From: Flavobacterium psychrophilum | Lineage (GTDB): Bacteria > Bacteroidota > Bacteroidia > Flavobacteriales > Flavobacteriaceae | Assembly (NCBI GenBank): GCA_945878515.1 | Contig: CAMCTL010000039.1 | Location: 1 to 22,820 of the forward strand | DNA: 22,820 nt | Reading direction: 5' to 3' | Shown here: positions 6,208-13,334 of the stretch, piece by piece | Position numbering within the stretch: position 1 is the first letter of the stretch | Layout of the letters: each line of letters starts with the position of its first letter | Program-made: the position numbers and the translations under genes | The notes under the pieces: model-generated | Databases searched by the model: none | Seen by the model: the letters and a program-made list of their open reading frames with translations, nothing else | What the model was told of the DNA's origin: nothing

Positions 6208-7266
6208 TTATTTGATTATCAAATTTATTTTGTCAATTACACTTTCCACACTAATAGTTCGCATCACATCTTCATAACCTGCCACTTTTTTATTTCCATA
6301 GACTGAAGTGGGTAATTTTGGGAACAAATTTCTATCCGAAACCAAAGCGTTTTCCAAAGGCTGATTGAAAGGTAAAAATCCGGCAAACGGATGTGTTGCT
6401 CCCCAAAGCGTAACGGTGTTTACACCTAGCATCGCCGCAATATGTGCATTTCCAGAATCCATCGAAAGCATTATATCAAGATTAGAAATGAGTTGCAACT
6501 CCTGCTTAAACCTTAGTTGCCCTGCAACAACTACAACATTTTTTTTACCTTTTGATAGTGAGTCTAAAAGTTCAATTTCCTTTTTTCCACCGCCAAAAAG
6601 TAAGATTTTATAATTTGGATTTTTAGCTAATTGATGGATTACTTCTTGTATTAAATCCAAAGGATAGACCTTGGAATCGTATTGGGCAAACGGTGCAATT
6701 CCTATTTTAAATCCCGAGAAATCGGGAATCTTTTCATTTCCAACTAGCATTTTCAAAACATCATTGTCTAAAAATGCCTTTTTAGGGAATGTTGGATCGG
6801 ACAAATCTACTGTAAAACCGAGTTCATTAAACACTTTTAAATGTCTTTCGAACATTGTGGTCAAGGGTTTGAAGATCTTGTTTTCAGCTCTTGTTAATGC
6901 TGCTTTATCGCCTCTGCCTTTATCAACCGAAGCAATTTTTTTTCCTCTCAATCCGAAAAGTGTTCGAACCACCTTAGACCGCAACACGTTATGCAAATCG
7001 GCAAAAGCGTCAATGTTTAATGCTGTTAAATCTTGGAACAATCGCAACAATCCAATAAATCCTTTATGACGCTGTTTTTCGTCGAAAGCAAAGAAAGATA
7101 GATGGGGAATTCCGTCAAAAAAAGGTTGGAAAAACGGTCTAGAAATTATTGTGATTTTTATCTCAGGATTTTGTTCTACAAAAGCCCGTAGAACAGGAAC
7201 CGTCATAGCGACATCTCCCATTGCGGAAAGTCTCATAACGGCTATATGTTTAATTTTTTGCGACAA
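6208..7266 (-). CDS. Glycosyltransferase family 9 (heptosyltransferase-like)
   Basis: A 352-aa cytoplasmic, GT-B-fold enzyme related to LPS heptosyltransferases; the sugar donor is not certain. Motifs are VMRLSAMGDVAMTVPVLR (10-27, with the conserved Asp18), FGGGKKE (224-230), MDSGNAHIAAMLG (269-281) and LWGATHP (287-293). The DSGxxH segment is typical of GT9 donor binding. The start appears to be a TTG at 7264-7266. The first ATG (codon 11) would cut away the first beta strand, and I see no ATG in frame after the upstream stop. The gene is 17 bases downstream of a DUF4254 gene, a pair I recall from other Flavobacteriia, so they are likely one operon. Confidence 0.92.
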   Translation of the reverse strand: MSQKIKHIAVMRLSAMGDVAMTVPVLRAFVEQNPEIKITIISRPFFQPFFDGIPHLSFFAFDEKQRHKGFIGLLRLFQDLTALNIDAFADLHNVLRSKVVRTLFGLRGKKIASVDKGRGDKAALTRAENKIFKPLTTMFERHLKVFNELGFTVDLSDPTFPKKAFLDNDVLKMLVGNEKIPDFSGFKIGIAPFAQYDSKVYPLDLIQEVIHQLAKNPNYKILLFGGGKKEIELLDSLSKGKKNVVVVAGQLRFKQELQLISNLDIMLSMDSGNAHIAAMLGVNTVTLWGATHPFAGFLPFNQPLENALVSDRNLFPKLPTSVYGNKKVAGYEDVMRTISVESVIDKINLIIK

Positions 7267-7283
7267 TTTAAACTTGTCTAATC

Positions 7284-7889
7284 TTACTTTTTATTTTGAT
7301 ACAAAACCGGATTCAAATCATCATCGTTGTACATCTTCATTTGTTTGTAGACTTTCATGAATTTATCACCATTTTCGATATCGGTTAGCAAATCATCTAT
7401 TGCCATGGACAAATCGGTTCTTTGCTCTAATAAAACATTCAATTTGGCCTGACATTTATCTCTATGTTCTTGCGAAGCTTCTTCACGAGTGGCTTCTTCT
7501 CGCATATGATAAATTTTTAAGGCTAGAATCGACAATCTATCAAATGCCCAAGCGGGACTTTCAGAATTAATTTTAGCATCGTTTTTTACTGCAACCTGAG
7601 CATATTTTTGGAGAAAATAACCATCGATGTATTCTACCATATCGGTGCGCTCCTGATTAGAAGCGTCAATTCTTCTTTTTAAAGTCAATGCTGCAATTGG
7701 ATCAATATTTGGATCACGAATAATATCTTCGAAATGCCATTGAACAGTGTCAATCCAGTTTTTTAAATATAATAAATGTTCTATCTTTTCCTTTGGATAT
7801 GGATTAGTACTTGGTTGGTCAATATTATCAAATTGATGATAATCGCGAATACTTTGTTCAAAAACGGAATAAGCTAATTTTGAAAACAT
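7284..7889 (-). CDS. DUF4254 family protein
   Basis: A 201-aa soluble helical protein. It matches my recollection of DUF4254: it opens MFSKLAYSVFEQSIRDYH, and carries HFEDIIRDPNIDP (about 53-65), RRIDASNQERTDMVEYID (72-89) and ESPAWAFDRLSILALKIYHM. The family function is unknown. The run of conserved polar residues on helices would suit a metal site or a partner interface, but this is a guess. It is the first gene of a two-gene operon with the GT9 enzyme, so a role in LPS or other glycan assembly is the best contextual inference. A good promoter box lies just upstream. Confidence 0.85.
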   Translation of the reverse strand: MFSKLAYSVFEQSIRDYHQFDNIDQPSTNPYPKEKIEHLLYLKNWIDTVQWHFEDIIRDPNIDPIAALTLKRRIDASNQERTDMVEYIDGYFLQKYAQVAVKNDAKINSESPAWAFDRLSILALKIYHMREEATREEASQEHRDKCQAKLNVLLEQRTDLSMAIDDLLTDIENGDKFMKVYKQMKMYNDDDLNPVLYQNKK

Positions 7890-7910
7890 ACCTTTTATAT
7901 TTTATAAATA

Positions 7911-7918
7911 CAAAGATA
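7911..7918 (-). promoter_or_regulatory. Promoter -7 box for the DUF4254-GT9 operon
   Basis: Read on the minus strand this is TATCTTTG, a full match to TAnnTTTG, 21 bases upstream of the DUF4254 start codon. A convincing -33 TTTG is not seen, only TTTC at a suitable distance. Confidence 0.6.
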
Positions 7919-7970
7919 GTTTTTATACATTTACAATGAAACTTTAGACTTTAAACTTTAAACATCAAAT

Positions 7971-8624
7971 ATGCAAACACATTATTTATCCGAAGACAAT
8001 AGTATTTTGAATCATTTTTTAGGCCAAATCAGAAACGTGAATGTTCAAAATGACAGCATGCGTTTTAGAAGAAATATAGAACGAATTGGCGAGGTAATGG
8101 CTTATGAATTGAGCAAAGATTTACATTATAGAACTATTGAAATTCAAACACCGCTTGGTATCAAAAAAACAACCGAAATCGAAGACAAATTGGTTTTGTG
8201 TTCAATACTTCGGGCTGGACTACCTCTTCATTTGGGGCTTTTAAATTATTTTGACAATGCCGAAAATGGTTTCGTTTCTGCTTACAGACATCATCCAAAC
8301 AACGATGCGTTTTTTGATATTTTAGTCGAATATCAAGCCGTTCCTAATATTGAAAACAAGACCTTGCTTTTGATAGATCCTATGCTTGCAACAGGACAAT
8401 CGATGGTGGCTGTTTTTAATAAATTATTAGAAAAAGGACTGCCAAAAGAAGTTCACATTGCAGTAATCATTGCTGCTCCAGAAGGAATTGCCTATCTTGA
8501 AAAGCATTTGCCAGATTCTTGTCATCTTTGGGTTGCCACATTGGATGAAAAATTGAATGATAAAAAATATATTGTTCCAGGATTAGGCGATGCAGGAGAT
8601 CTAGCTTACGGGAACAAATTATAA
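7971..8624 (+). CDS. upp: Uracil phosphoribosyltransferase
   Basis: A 217-aa cytoplasmic enzyme that converts uracil and PRPP to UMP in pyrimidine salvage. The PRPP-binding loop is LLLIDPMLATGQS (132-144), the SILRAGLPL segment lies at 78-86, and the C-terminal uracil-binding region is VPGLGDAGDLAYG (202-214). The length fits Bacteroidota Upp. It is divergent from the DUF4254 operon. Its last 6 bases overlap the 3' end of the convergent DUF6427 gene, so there is no room for a separate terminator between them. Confidence 0.95.
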   Translation: MQTHYLSEDNSILNHFLGQIRNVNVQNDSMRFRRNIERIGEVMAYELSKDLHYRTIEIQTPLGIKKTTEIEDKLVLCSILRAGLPLHLGLLNYFDNAENGFVSAYRHHPNNDAFFDILVEYQAVPNIENKTLLLIDPMLATGQSMVAVFNKLLEKGLPKEVHIAVIIAAPEGIAYLEKHLPDSCHLWVATLDEKLNDKKYIVPGLGDAGDLAYGNKL

Positions 8625-9548
8625 TTGAGAGAAAAACGCAAACAAACTGCAAAGAATCAGTATTCCTAAAACCAATTCTTGGTTTAGTTGCAGTTGCTTC
8701 ACCTCGATGTGGCTCGTTGCCATAATTGACAACGGCGCAATAGTATAAATCAATAAATCATTGCTTTTGTTCGCCGATATTGCAAAAATCACTATTGCAA
8801 TAAAAAAAGAAGCGATAATTTTTTTGTATGATGAAACTAAAAATAAAAGTTTGCTCGAAAGCGACGCAAACATTGAAATGACAAAAAACAAAGCAACAGT
8901 CAAATAAATCGAAAAAGCTACGTTCTGATATGTATTCGTAAAATAATCAATATTGAAGTTGATAACAGCATTTCCAGTAATGTATCCTATAAAATCTTTG
9001 TTGAAAATTAATGAAAAGGCTATAGAAATTATTGCCACAGCAAAAAAAGCGATAAACGGCAAAACCCAGTTTCTGTAATCTCTAGCAACGTGAAAAATAA
9101 TAGATATAAAAACCAATACTATATAGAGAATACTCCAGAAGTGGAATAATGCCGCAACAAAAATCCATAACGAAGCGTCAAATATTTTTTCCTTCGATGC
9201 TTTTAAGGATTGCAAAGAAATCAATCGTCGAAGTGCTAATAAAATAAAGAAATTAGATAAAAGTAAATTTATGTTAGCAAATACTGAAGGAAAAAAAAGC
9301 AAAAACAAAAAACAGAAAAACATAGTGTAACTACTGTCTTTGCTTAATCCGTTTTTCTTGGCAACAAAATTTGTAATAAAAATAGAACCCAGCAAAATAA
9401 ACAATAAACCTCCTGTTTTTACTATTGAAACCCATGAACTTATCCAAGATAAATCTTGAAAAATCGTAATGAAAAAGAAAACTAGCATTAAAATTACAAC
9501 CAAGAATAAAATTAATGGCGTAGATTTTCTAAAAACACTTGTTATCAT
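8619..9548 (-). CDS. DUF6427 family integral membrane protein
   Basis: A 309-aa polytopic inner-membrane protein with about eight to ten hydrophobic segments, the first at residues 12-30 (LILFLVVILMLVFFFITIF) and the second at about 45-60. It fits the Flavobacteriia family DUF6427, usually found beside upp and a DUF6341 gene, as here. The function is unknown, and the composition gives no catalytic motif. The 3' end overlaps upp by 6 bases in convergent orientation. A near-consensus -7 box (CATCTTTG on the minus strand, 9592-9599) lies upstream. Confidence 0.82.
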   Translation of the reverse strand: MITSVFRKSTPLILFLVVILMLVFFFITIFQDLSWISSWVSIVKTGGLLFILLGSIFITNFVAKKNGLSKDSSYTMFFCFLFLLFFPSVFANINLLLSNFFILLALRRLISLQSLKASKEKIFDASLWIFVAALFHFWSILYIVLVFISIIFHVARDYRNWVLPFIAFFAVAIISIAFSLIFNKDFIGYITGNAVINFNIDYFTNTYQNVAFSIYLTVALFFVISMFASLSSKLLFLVSSYKKIIASFFIAIVIFAISANKSNDLLIYTIAPLSIMATSHIEVKQLQLNQELVLGILILCSLFAFFSQL

Positions 9549-9568
9549 AAGGATATTTTATACTTTTG
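9539..9568 (+). promoter_or_regulatory. Promoter of the DUF6341 gene
   Basis: TTG at 9539-9541 and TACTTTTG at 9561-9568 are 19 bases apart, a good Bacteroidota -33/-7 pair on the plus strand. The start would be near 9574, giving a leader of about 110 bases. The -33 element falls inside the first codons of the divergent DUF6427 gene. Confidence 0.55.
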
Positions 9569-9682
9569 TGACTGTAAATATAATACTTGTACAAAGATGA
9601 AACGAGCCAAGTAATTTTTTTTCATTAAAATAAATACAACTGCGAGTTACATTACATACAATTAACTAATAAAATTAAAGAG

Positions 9683-9913
9683 ATGAAAGCATTTTTTGAA
9701 GGAATTCAATGGTTATTTGAAAACGTTTTATTCATACTACACAATTTTCTACGAGAACTAGAACTCAACCATTGGTTCTTAGCGAATATCATTAATTGGG
9801 GATTTATGATAATCTGTTCAGTTGCCATCGTATATTGGTGTAAACAATTAAAATTGCATGAAGACCAAGGCGAAGAAAACCAAGATACCACTGCCCACTC
9901 TTTCTTGAAATAA
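9683..9913 (+). CDS. DUF6341 family small membrane protein
   Basis: A 76-aa protein matching the Flavobacteriia family DUF6341 as I recall it. It starts MKAFFEGIQWLFENVLF, has a membrane helix at about residues 34-53 (ANIINWGFMIICSVAIVYW) and ends in an acidic hydrophilic tail with the conserved TAHSFLK. The amphipathic N-terminal half may lie along the membrane. The function is unknown. It is divergent from DUF6427 and convergent with purD, sharing a terminator with it. Confidence 0.85.
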   Translation: MKAFFEGIQWLFENVLFILHNFLRELELNHWFLANIINWGFMIICSVAIVYWCKQLKLHEDQGEENQDTTAHSFLK

Positions 9914-9938
9914 TATTTTACAGAATTTTAAACGAAAA

Positions 9939-9971
9939 ATATTGGGAACTATTTTAAGTCGTTCCCAATAT
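9939..9971. terminator. Bidirectional terminator overlapping the purD stop
   Basis: ATATTGGGAAC (9939-9949) and GTTCCCAATAT (9961-9971) form a perfect 11-bp stem with an 11-base loop. On the minus strand it is followed by five T residues, ending purD, whose last codons form part of the stem. On the plus strand it is followed by ctttt and can end the DUF6341 transcript. Confidence 0.85.
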
Positions 9972-11223
9972 CTTTTCTAAAATACATCTTATCAAAATGT
10001 AGCTTGTCTATGTTTTTGTAGGATTTTTTTATGGCCTCTTCAAAATTGTCTCCATAAGATGTCACGGTCAAAACTCTTCCACCATTGCTCACTATATTTC
10101 CGTTATCCAGTTTTGTTCCTGCATGAAAAACAATCGAATCCTCAATAGTTTCTATTCCCGAAATCACTTTACCTTTCTCAAAATCTTCCGGATAACCGCC
10201 TGAAACCACCATAATTGTTGTGGCGCTTCGTTCGTCGATTTCAAGTTCGAATTCGTCGAGTTTTTCATTGGCTACAGCCAAAAACAATTCCACTAAATCC
10301 GATTTCATTCTTGGAACTACCACTTCGGTTTCAGGATCGCCCATTCTTACGTTGTATTCAATTACGATGGGTTCGTTGTTTACATTGATTAATCCAATAA
10401 ACACAAATCCTTTATATTCGATTCCGTCTTTCTGGAAACCTTCAATAGTTGGTTTAACGATTCGTGTTTCTATTTTCTCCATCAAAACGGCATCTACATA
10501 AGGAACTGGAGAAACTGCTCCCATTCCGCCCGTATTCAATCCTGTGTCGCCTTCACCAATGCGTTTATAATCTTTGGCTGTTGGCAATATTTTATAGCTT
10601 TTTCCGTCGGTTAAAACGAAGCAACTCAATTCAATTCCATCTAAAAATTCTTCGATTACCACTTTAGAACTTGCAGCACCAAATTTTTGGTTTACCAACA
10701 TATTTCTCAACTCTTCCTTGGCTTCTGCTAAATTGTGTATGATTAAAACGCCTTTTCCTGCTGCCAATCCATCGGCTTTCAAAACATAAGGAGGTTGCAA
10801 AGTTTCAAGAAAGTCGCATCCCTTCTCCACCGTTTCAGCCGTAAAACTATCATAAGCCGCCGTCGGAATGTTATGTCTGAACAGAAATTCTTTCGCAAAC
10901 TCTTTACTTCCCTCAAGAGTTGCGCCTAATTTTGATGGGCCAATAACTGGAATTTTTTTTAAATCGCTGTCATTTTTGAAAAAGTCGAAAATCCCTTTTA
11001 CCAGTGGATCTTCTGGACCAACAACCACCATTTCTACTTTTTCCTTAAGAACTAAAGCTTTAACAGCTTCAAAATCCGTAGGAATTATGTCAACATTATG
11101 GGCTATCAAAGCTGTTCCTGCATTTCCCCGAGCTACAAAAAGTGTGTCGCAAAGCGGACTCTGAATCATTTTCCAAGCAAAAGCGTGTTCTCTTCCTCCT
11201 GAACCTAGTAATAAAATATTCAT
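9949..11223 (-). CDS. purD: Phosphoribosylamine--glycine ligase (GAR synthetase)
   Basis: A 424-aa ATP-grasp enzyme that joins phosphoribosylamine and glycine with ATP to give GAR, the second step of purine synthesis. Visible features are the N-terminal LLLGSGGREHAFAWKM (4-19), the ATP-binding stretch YVLKADGLAAGKGV (146-159), and the PurD signature RMGDPETE (293-300) preceded by NVNNEPIVIEYNV. The length is normal. It is a single-gene unit with its own promoter and terminator and is divergent from the HigBA operon. Confidence 0.97.
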   Translation of the reverse strand: MNILLLGSGGREHAFAWKMIQSPLCDTLFVARGNAGTALIAHNVDIIPTDFEAVKALVLKEKVEMVVVGPEDPLVKGIFDFFKNDSDLKKIPVIGPSKLGATLEGSKEFAKEFLFRHNIPTAAYDSFTAETVEKGCDFLETLQPPYVLKADGLAAGKGVLIIHNLAEAKEELRNMLVNQKFGAASSKVVIEEFLDGIELSCFVLTDGKSYKILPTAKDYKRIGEGDTGLNTGGMGAVSPVPYVDAVLMEKIETRIVKPTIEGFQKDGIEYKGFVFIGLINVNNEPIVIEYNVRMGDPETEVVVPRMKSDLVELFLAVANEKLDEFELEIDERSATTIMVVSGGYPEDFEKGKVISGIETIEDSIVFHAGTKLDNGNIVSNGGRVLTVTSYGDNFEEAIKKSYKNIDKLHFDKMYFRKDIGNDLK

Positions 11224-11242
11224 GGTGTTTTGTTAAGTTTGG

Positions 11243-11250
11243 CAAAAATA
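11243..11250 (-). promoter_or_regulatory. Promoter -7 box of purD
   Basis: Read on the minus strand this is TATTTTTG, a match to TAnnTTTG, 19 bases before the purD start codon. No good -33 TTG is seen at the usual distance. I see no PUR-box-like operator or purine riboswitch. Confidence 0.5.
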
Positions 11251-11285
11251 GTCTGTTTTCACTTTAAATAATAATTTTTTTTACT

Positions 11286-11305
11286 TACCTTTGACGTTAG
11301 TAACG
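11286..11305 (+). promoter_or_regulatory. higBA promoter with a candidate HigA operator
   Basis: TACCTTTG at 11286-11293 is a full -7 box match. Directly after it, CGTTA-G-TAACG (11295-11305) is an 11-bp palindrome spanning the expected transcription start. HigA-type antitoxins usually repress their own promoter by binding palindromes, so this is the natural operator candidate. The leader to the higB ATG would be only about 15 bases. Confidence 0.6.
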
Positions 11306-11313
11306 CAAACTAT

Positions 11314-11595
11314 ATGATAATCTCCTTTGGCTCTAAAGAAACTGAAAAAATTTGGAATGGAATTTTACTAAAAAAACCTGCTAGAGAAATCCAAGAAATA
11401 GGGAGAAGGAAGTTAAGAATGCTAAATAATTCACAGGATTTTAACGATTTAAGAATTCCACCTTCAAACAGATTAGAAAAACTTTCTGGAAATTTAAAAG
11501 ATTTTTACAGCATTAGAATTAACAACCAATGGCGAATCATTTTTAGTTGGGAAAACGGAAACGCAAGTCAAGTTGAAATTGTGGATTATCATTAA
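11314..11595 (+). CDS. higB: HigB-type toxin (RelE/ParE superfamily)
   Basis: A 93-aa protein of the HigB family, expected to be a ribosome-dependent mRNA endonuclease. Family features are KIWNGI near the N-terminus, LRIPPSNRLEKLSG (46-59), the core strand NNQWRIIFSW (71-80) and the ending VEIVDYH. The length is typical. It precedes its antitoxin by 12 bases, the toxin-first order usual for hig loci. It is the promoter-proximal gene of the polysaccharide operon, so it appears to be an insertion at the operon front. Confidence 0.92.
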   Translation: MIISFGSKETEKIWNGILLKKPAREIQEIGRRKLRMLNNSQDFNDLRIPPSNRLEKLSGNLKDFYSIRINNQWRIIFSWENGNASQVEIVDYH

Positions 11596-11607
11596 CAAAA
11601 CACTATT

Positions 11608-11910
11608 ATGGAAAAACTAAAAAACATACATCCGGGCGAAGTTTTACAGGAAGAATTTCTTATTCCGCTAGAAATTAGTGCTTATCGTTTGTCTAAAGAT
11701 TTGAAAATTCCGCAAACAAGAATTTCAGAAATTACAAAAGGAAACCGAAGGATTACTGCAGATACTGCATTGAGATTAAGTCAATATTTTGGCAATTCGG
11801 CAAAATTTTGGTTGGGACTTCAAGACGATTTTGATATTGAAGAAGGAAAAGAAACTAAAGAAAAAGAATTGAAATCAATCAAACGATTTGAAATTCAAAA
11901 AGTAGTTTAA
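11608..11910 (+). CDS. higA: HigA-type antitoxin, XRE-family regulator
   Basis: A 100-aa protein with the HigA pattern: IHPGEVLQEEFL (8-19), a helix-turn-helix in ISAYRLSKDL followed by TRISEITKGNRRIT (23-52), and ALRLSQYFGNSAKFWLGLQ (55-73). It should bind and neutralise HigB and repress the operon promoter. Its TAA (11908-11910) is directly followed by the ATG of the CapK-like gene (11911), with no gap. This means translational coupling and suggests that polysaccharide genes share the toxin-antitoxin promoter. Confidence 0.93.
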   Translation: MEKLKNIHPGEVLQEEFLIPLEISAYRLSKDLKIPQTRISEITKGNRRITADTALRLSQYFGNSAKFWLGLQDDFDIEEGKETKEKELKSIKRFEIQKVV

Positions 11911-13224
11911 ATGTTAAAAGTTTTCGATTTTTCGCTAAAACTAAATGGTTTCCCAATGAAGGAAGCAAAATCCGATCTGAATATAATCCAATCTATTCCC
12001 GAACAAGAATACGAAACTTTTATCGAAAACAAGAAACAAGAAATTGTTGATTATCATTTAAAAAACAATTCTTCCTATCAAGAACTTGTTGGCAAAACCA
12101 CTTTCAACAATTGGAATGATTTGCCCATTATGACCAAGAAAAACTTTCAAAAACCATTGATTGAAAGGCTTTCAAACGGTTTTTCTCTTTCAACTGTTTA
12201 CGTCAATAAAACTTCTGGTTCCAGTGGTGATCCTTTTATTTTTGCCAAAGACAAGTTCTCACACGCTTTAACTTGGGCTAATATTATCAACCGTTTTGGC
12301 TGGCACAGAATTGATTTTAATTCGTCTTATCAAGCTCGTTTTTACGGAATTCCGTTGGATTTTATGGGCAATAGGAAAGAACGCTTCAAGGACTTTTTAA
12401 CCAACCGTTTTCGGTTTTCAATTTTCGATTTATCTGATGTTATTTTAGAAGATTTTCTAAACGAATTCAAGTCTAGAAAATTTGATTACATTAACGGATA
12501 CACTAGTTCTATTGTTTTGTTTGCCAAATTTTTACAGCAGAAAAATAGTGTTTTAAAAGAAATTTGTCCCACTTTGAAAGTCTGTGTCGTCACATCAGAA
12601 ATGCTTTTTGAAGAAGACAAAGTTCTATTGGAAAAACAATTTGGAGTTCCTGTTGTCAATGAATACGGAGCTTCGGAACTGGATTTAATTGCTTTTCAAA
12701 ATCCTGATGGCGAATGGCAAGTAAATTCTGAAACTCTTTTTGTGGAGATTCTAGATGAAAACGATACTGTTTTGCCTTACGGAAAAGAAGGTCGAATTGT
12801 AATCACTTCCTTGTTCAACAAAGCGCATCCGTTTATTCGATACGACATTGGCGACATTGGTATATTGGATGAAAAAAGCACACCGAAAAAACCCATTCTG
12901 CAGCAATTAATTGGTCGAACCAATGATATTGCCCTTTTACCAAGCGGAAAAAAATCGCCAGGATTGACTTTCTATTACGTGACCAAAAGTATCATAGAAG
13001 ATGATGGCAATGTAAAAGAATTTGTCGTCAAACAAACAAAAATCGATACTTTTGACATTGAATATGTAAGCAAAACCGAATTAAATTTGGAACAAATCCA
13101 AAAAATTGAAGGCGCAATTGCTTTATATTTGGAAAAAGGATTGATTTTTACATTCATCAGAAAAGAAAAACTAGAACGAAGCAAAAGTGGCAAATTGAAA
13201 CAATTTGTTTCATTGTTAAAATAA
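11911..13224 (+). CDS. CapK/phenylacetate-CoA ligase-like adenylating enzyme
   Basis: A 437-aa ANL-superfamily protein of the PaaK/CapK type common in capsule and O-antigen clusters. It carries the ATP phosphate loop TSGSSGDP (101-108), YGASE (252-256), RYDIGDIG (310-317), GRTND (335-339) and a C-terminal SKSGKLKQF (424-432) whose Lys fits the adenylation lysine. It probably activates a carboxylic acid as adenylate for modification of a surface glycan; the true substrate is unknown. Its ATG abuts the higA stop. The protein is full length, so the toxin-antitoxin unit did not interrupt it. Confidence 0.9.
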   Translation: MLKVFDFSLKLNGFPMKEAKSDLNIIQSIPEQEYETFIENKKQEIVDYHLKNNSSYQELVGKTTFNNWNDLPIMTKKNFQKPLIERLSNGFSLSTVYVNKTSGSSGDPFIFAKDKFSHALTWANIINRFGWHRIDFNSSYQARFYGIPLDFMGNRKERFKDFLTNRFRFSIFDLSDVILEDFLNEFKSRKFDYINGYTSSIVLFAKFLQQKNSVLKEICPTLKVCVVTSEMLFEEDKVLLEKQFGVPVVNEYGASELDLIAFQNPDGEWQVNSETLFVEILDENDTVLPYGKEGRIVITSLFNKAHPFIRYDIGDIGILDEKSTPKKPILQQLIGRTNDIALLPSGKKSPGLTFYYVTKSIIEDDGNVKEFVVKQTKIDTFDIEYVSKTELNLEQIQKIEGAIALYLEKGLIFTFIRKEKLERSKSGKLKQFVSLLK

Positions 13225-13315
13225 TTGGAGGACGCAAAATGCGACCTCCAAATTGAATCTTGAAGTCACAAGTTGTGTCATCAAGACGTTCAAGATCACA
13301 ATTTGTGACCTTGAA
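13225..13315. repeat. Array of three palindromes upstream of the ORF6N gene
   Basis: Three related palindromes of 27 bp lie in tandem: P1 13225-13251 (arms TTGGAGG and CCTCCAA, core CGCA-aaa-TGCG), P2 13259-13285 (core CACAA-g-TTGTG, ends CTTGA and TCAAG) and P3 13289-13315 (core TCACAA-t-TTGTGA, ends TTCAAG and CTTGAA). Their centres are spaced 34 and 30 bases. A fourth copy lies inside the gene (13532-13564). P1 begins right after the capK stop, so it may also act as a terminator or attenuator, but no T-run follows. P2 and P3 fall in an open frame continuous with the ORF6N gene. Confidence 0.85.
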
Positions 13316-13334
13316 GAATATAAAAGAATACTTT

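Noticed and set aside
10220..11164. Plus-strand open frames opposite purD
   Set aside because: They are antisense shadows of a clear full-length purD and show no recognisable domains.
11575..12060. Near-identical stretches coding EIVDYH at the higB end (11575-11594) and in capK (12040-12060), as possible insertion scars
   Set aside because: Both peptides look typical of their own families at those positions, so the match is probably chance.
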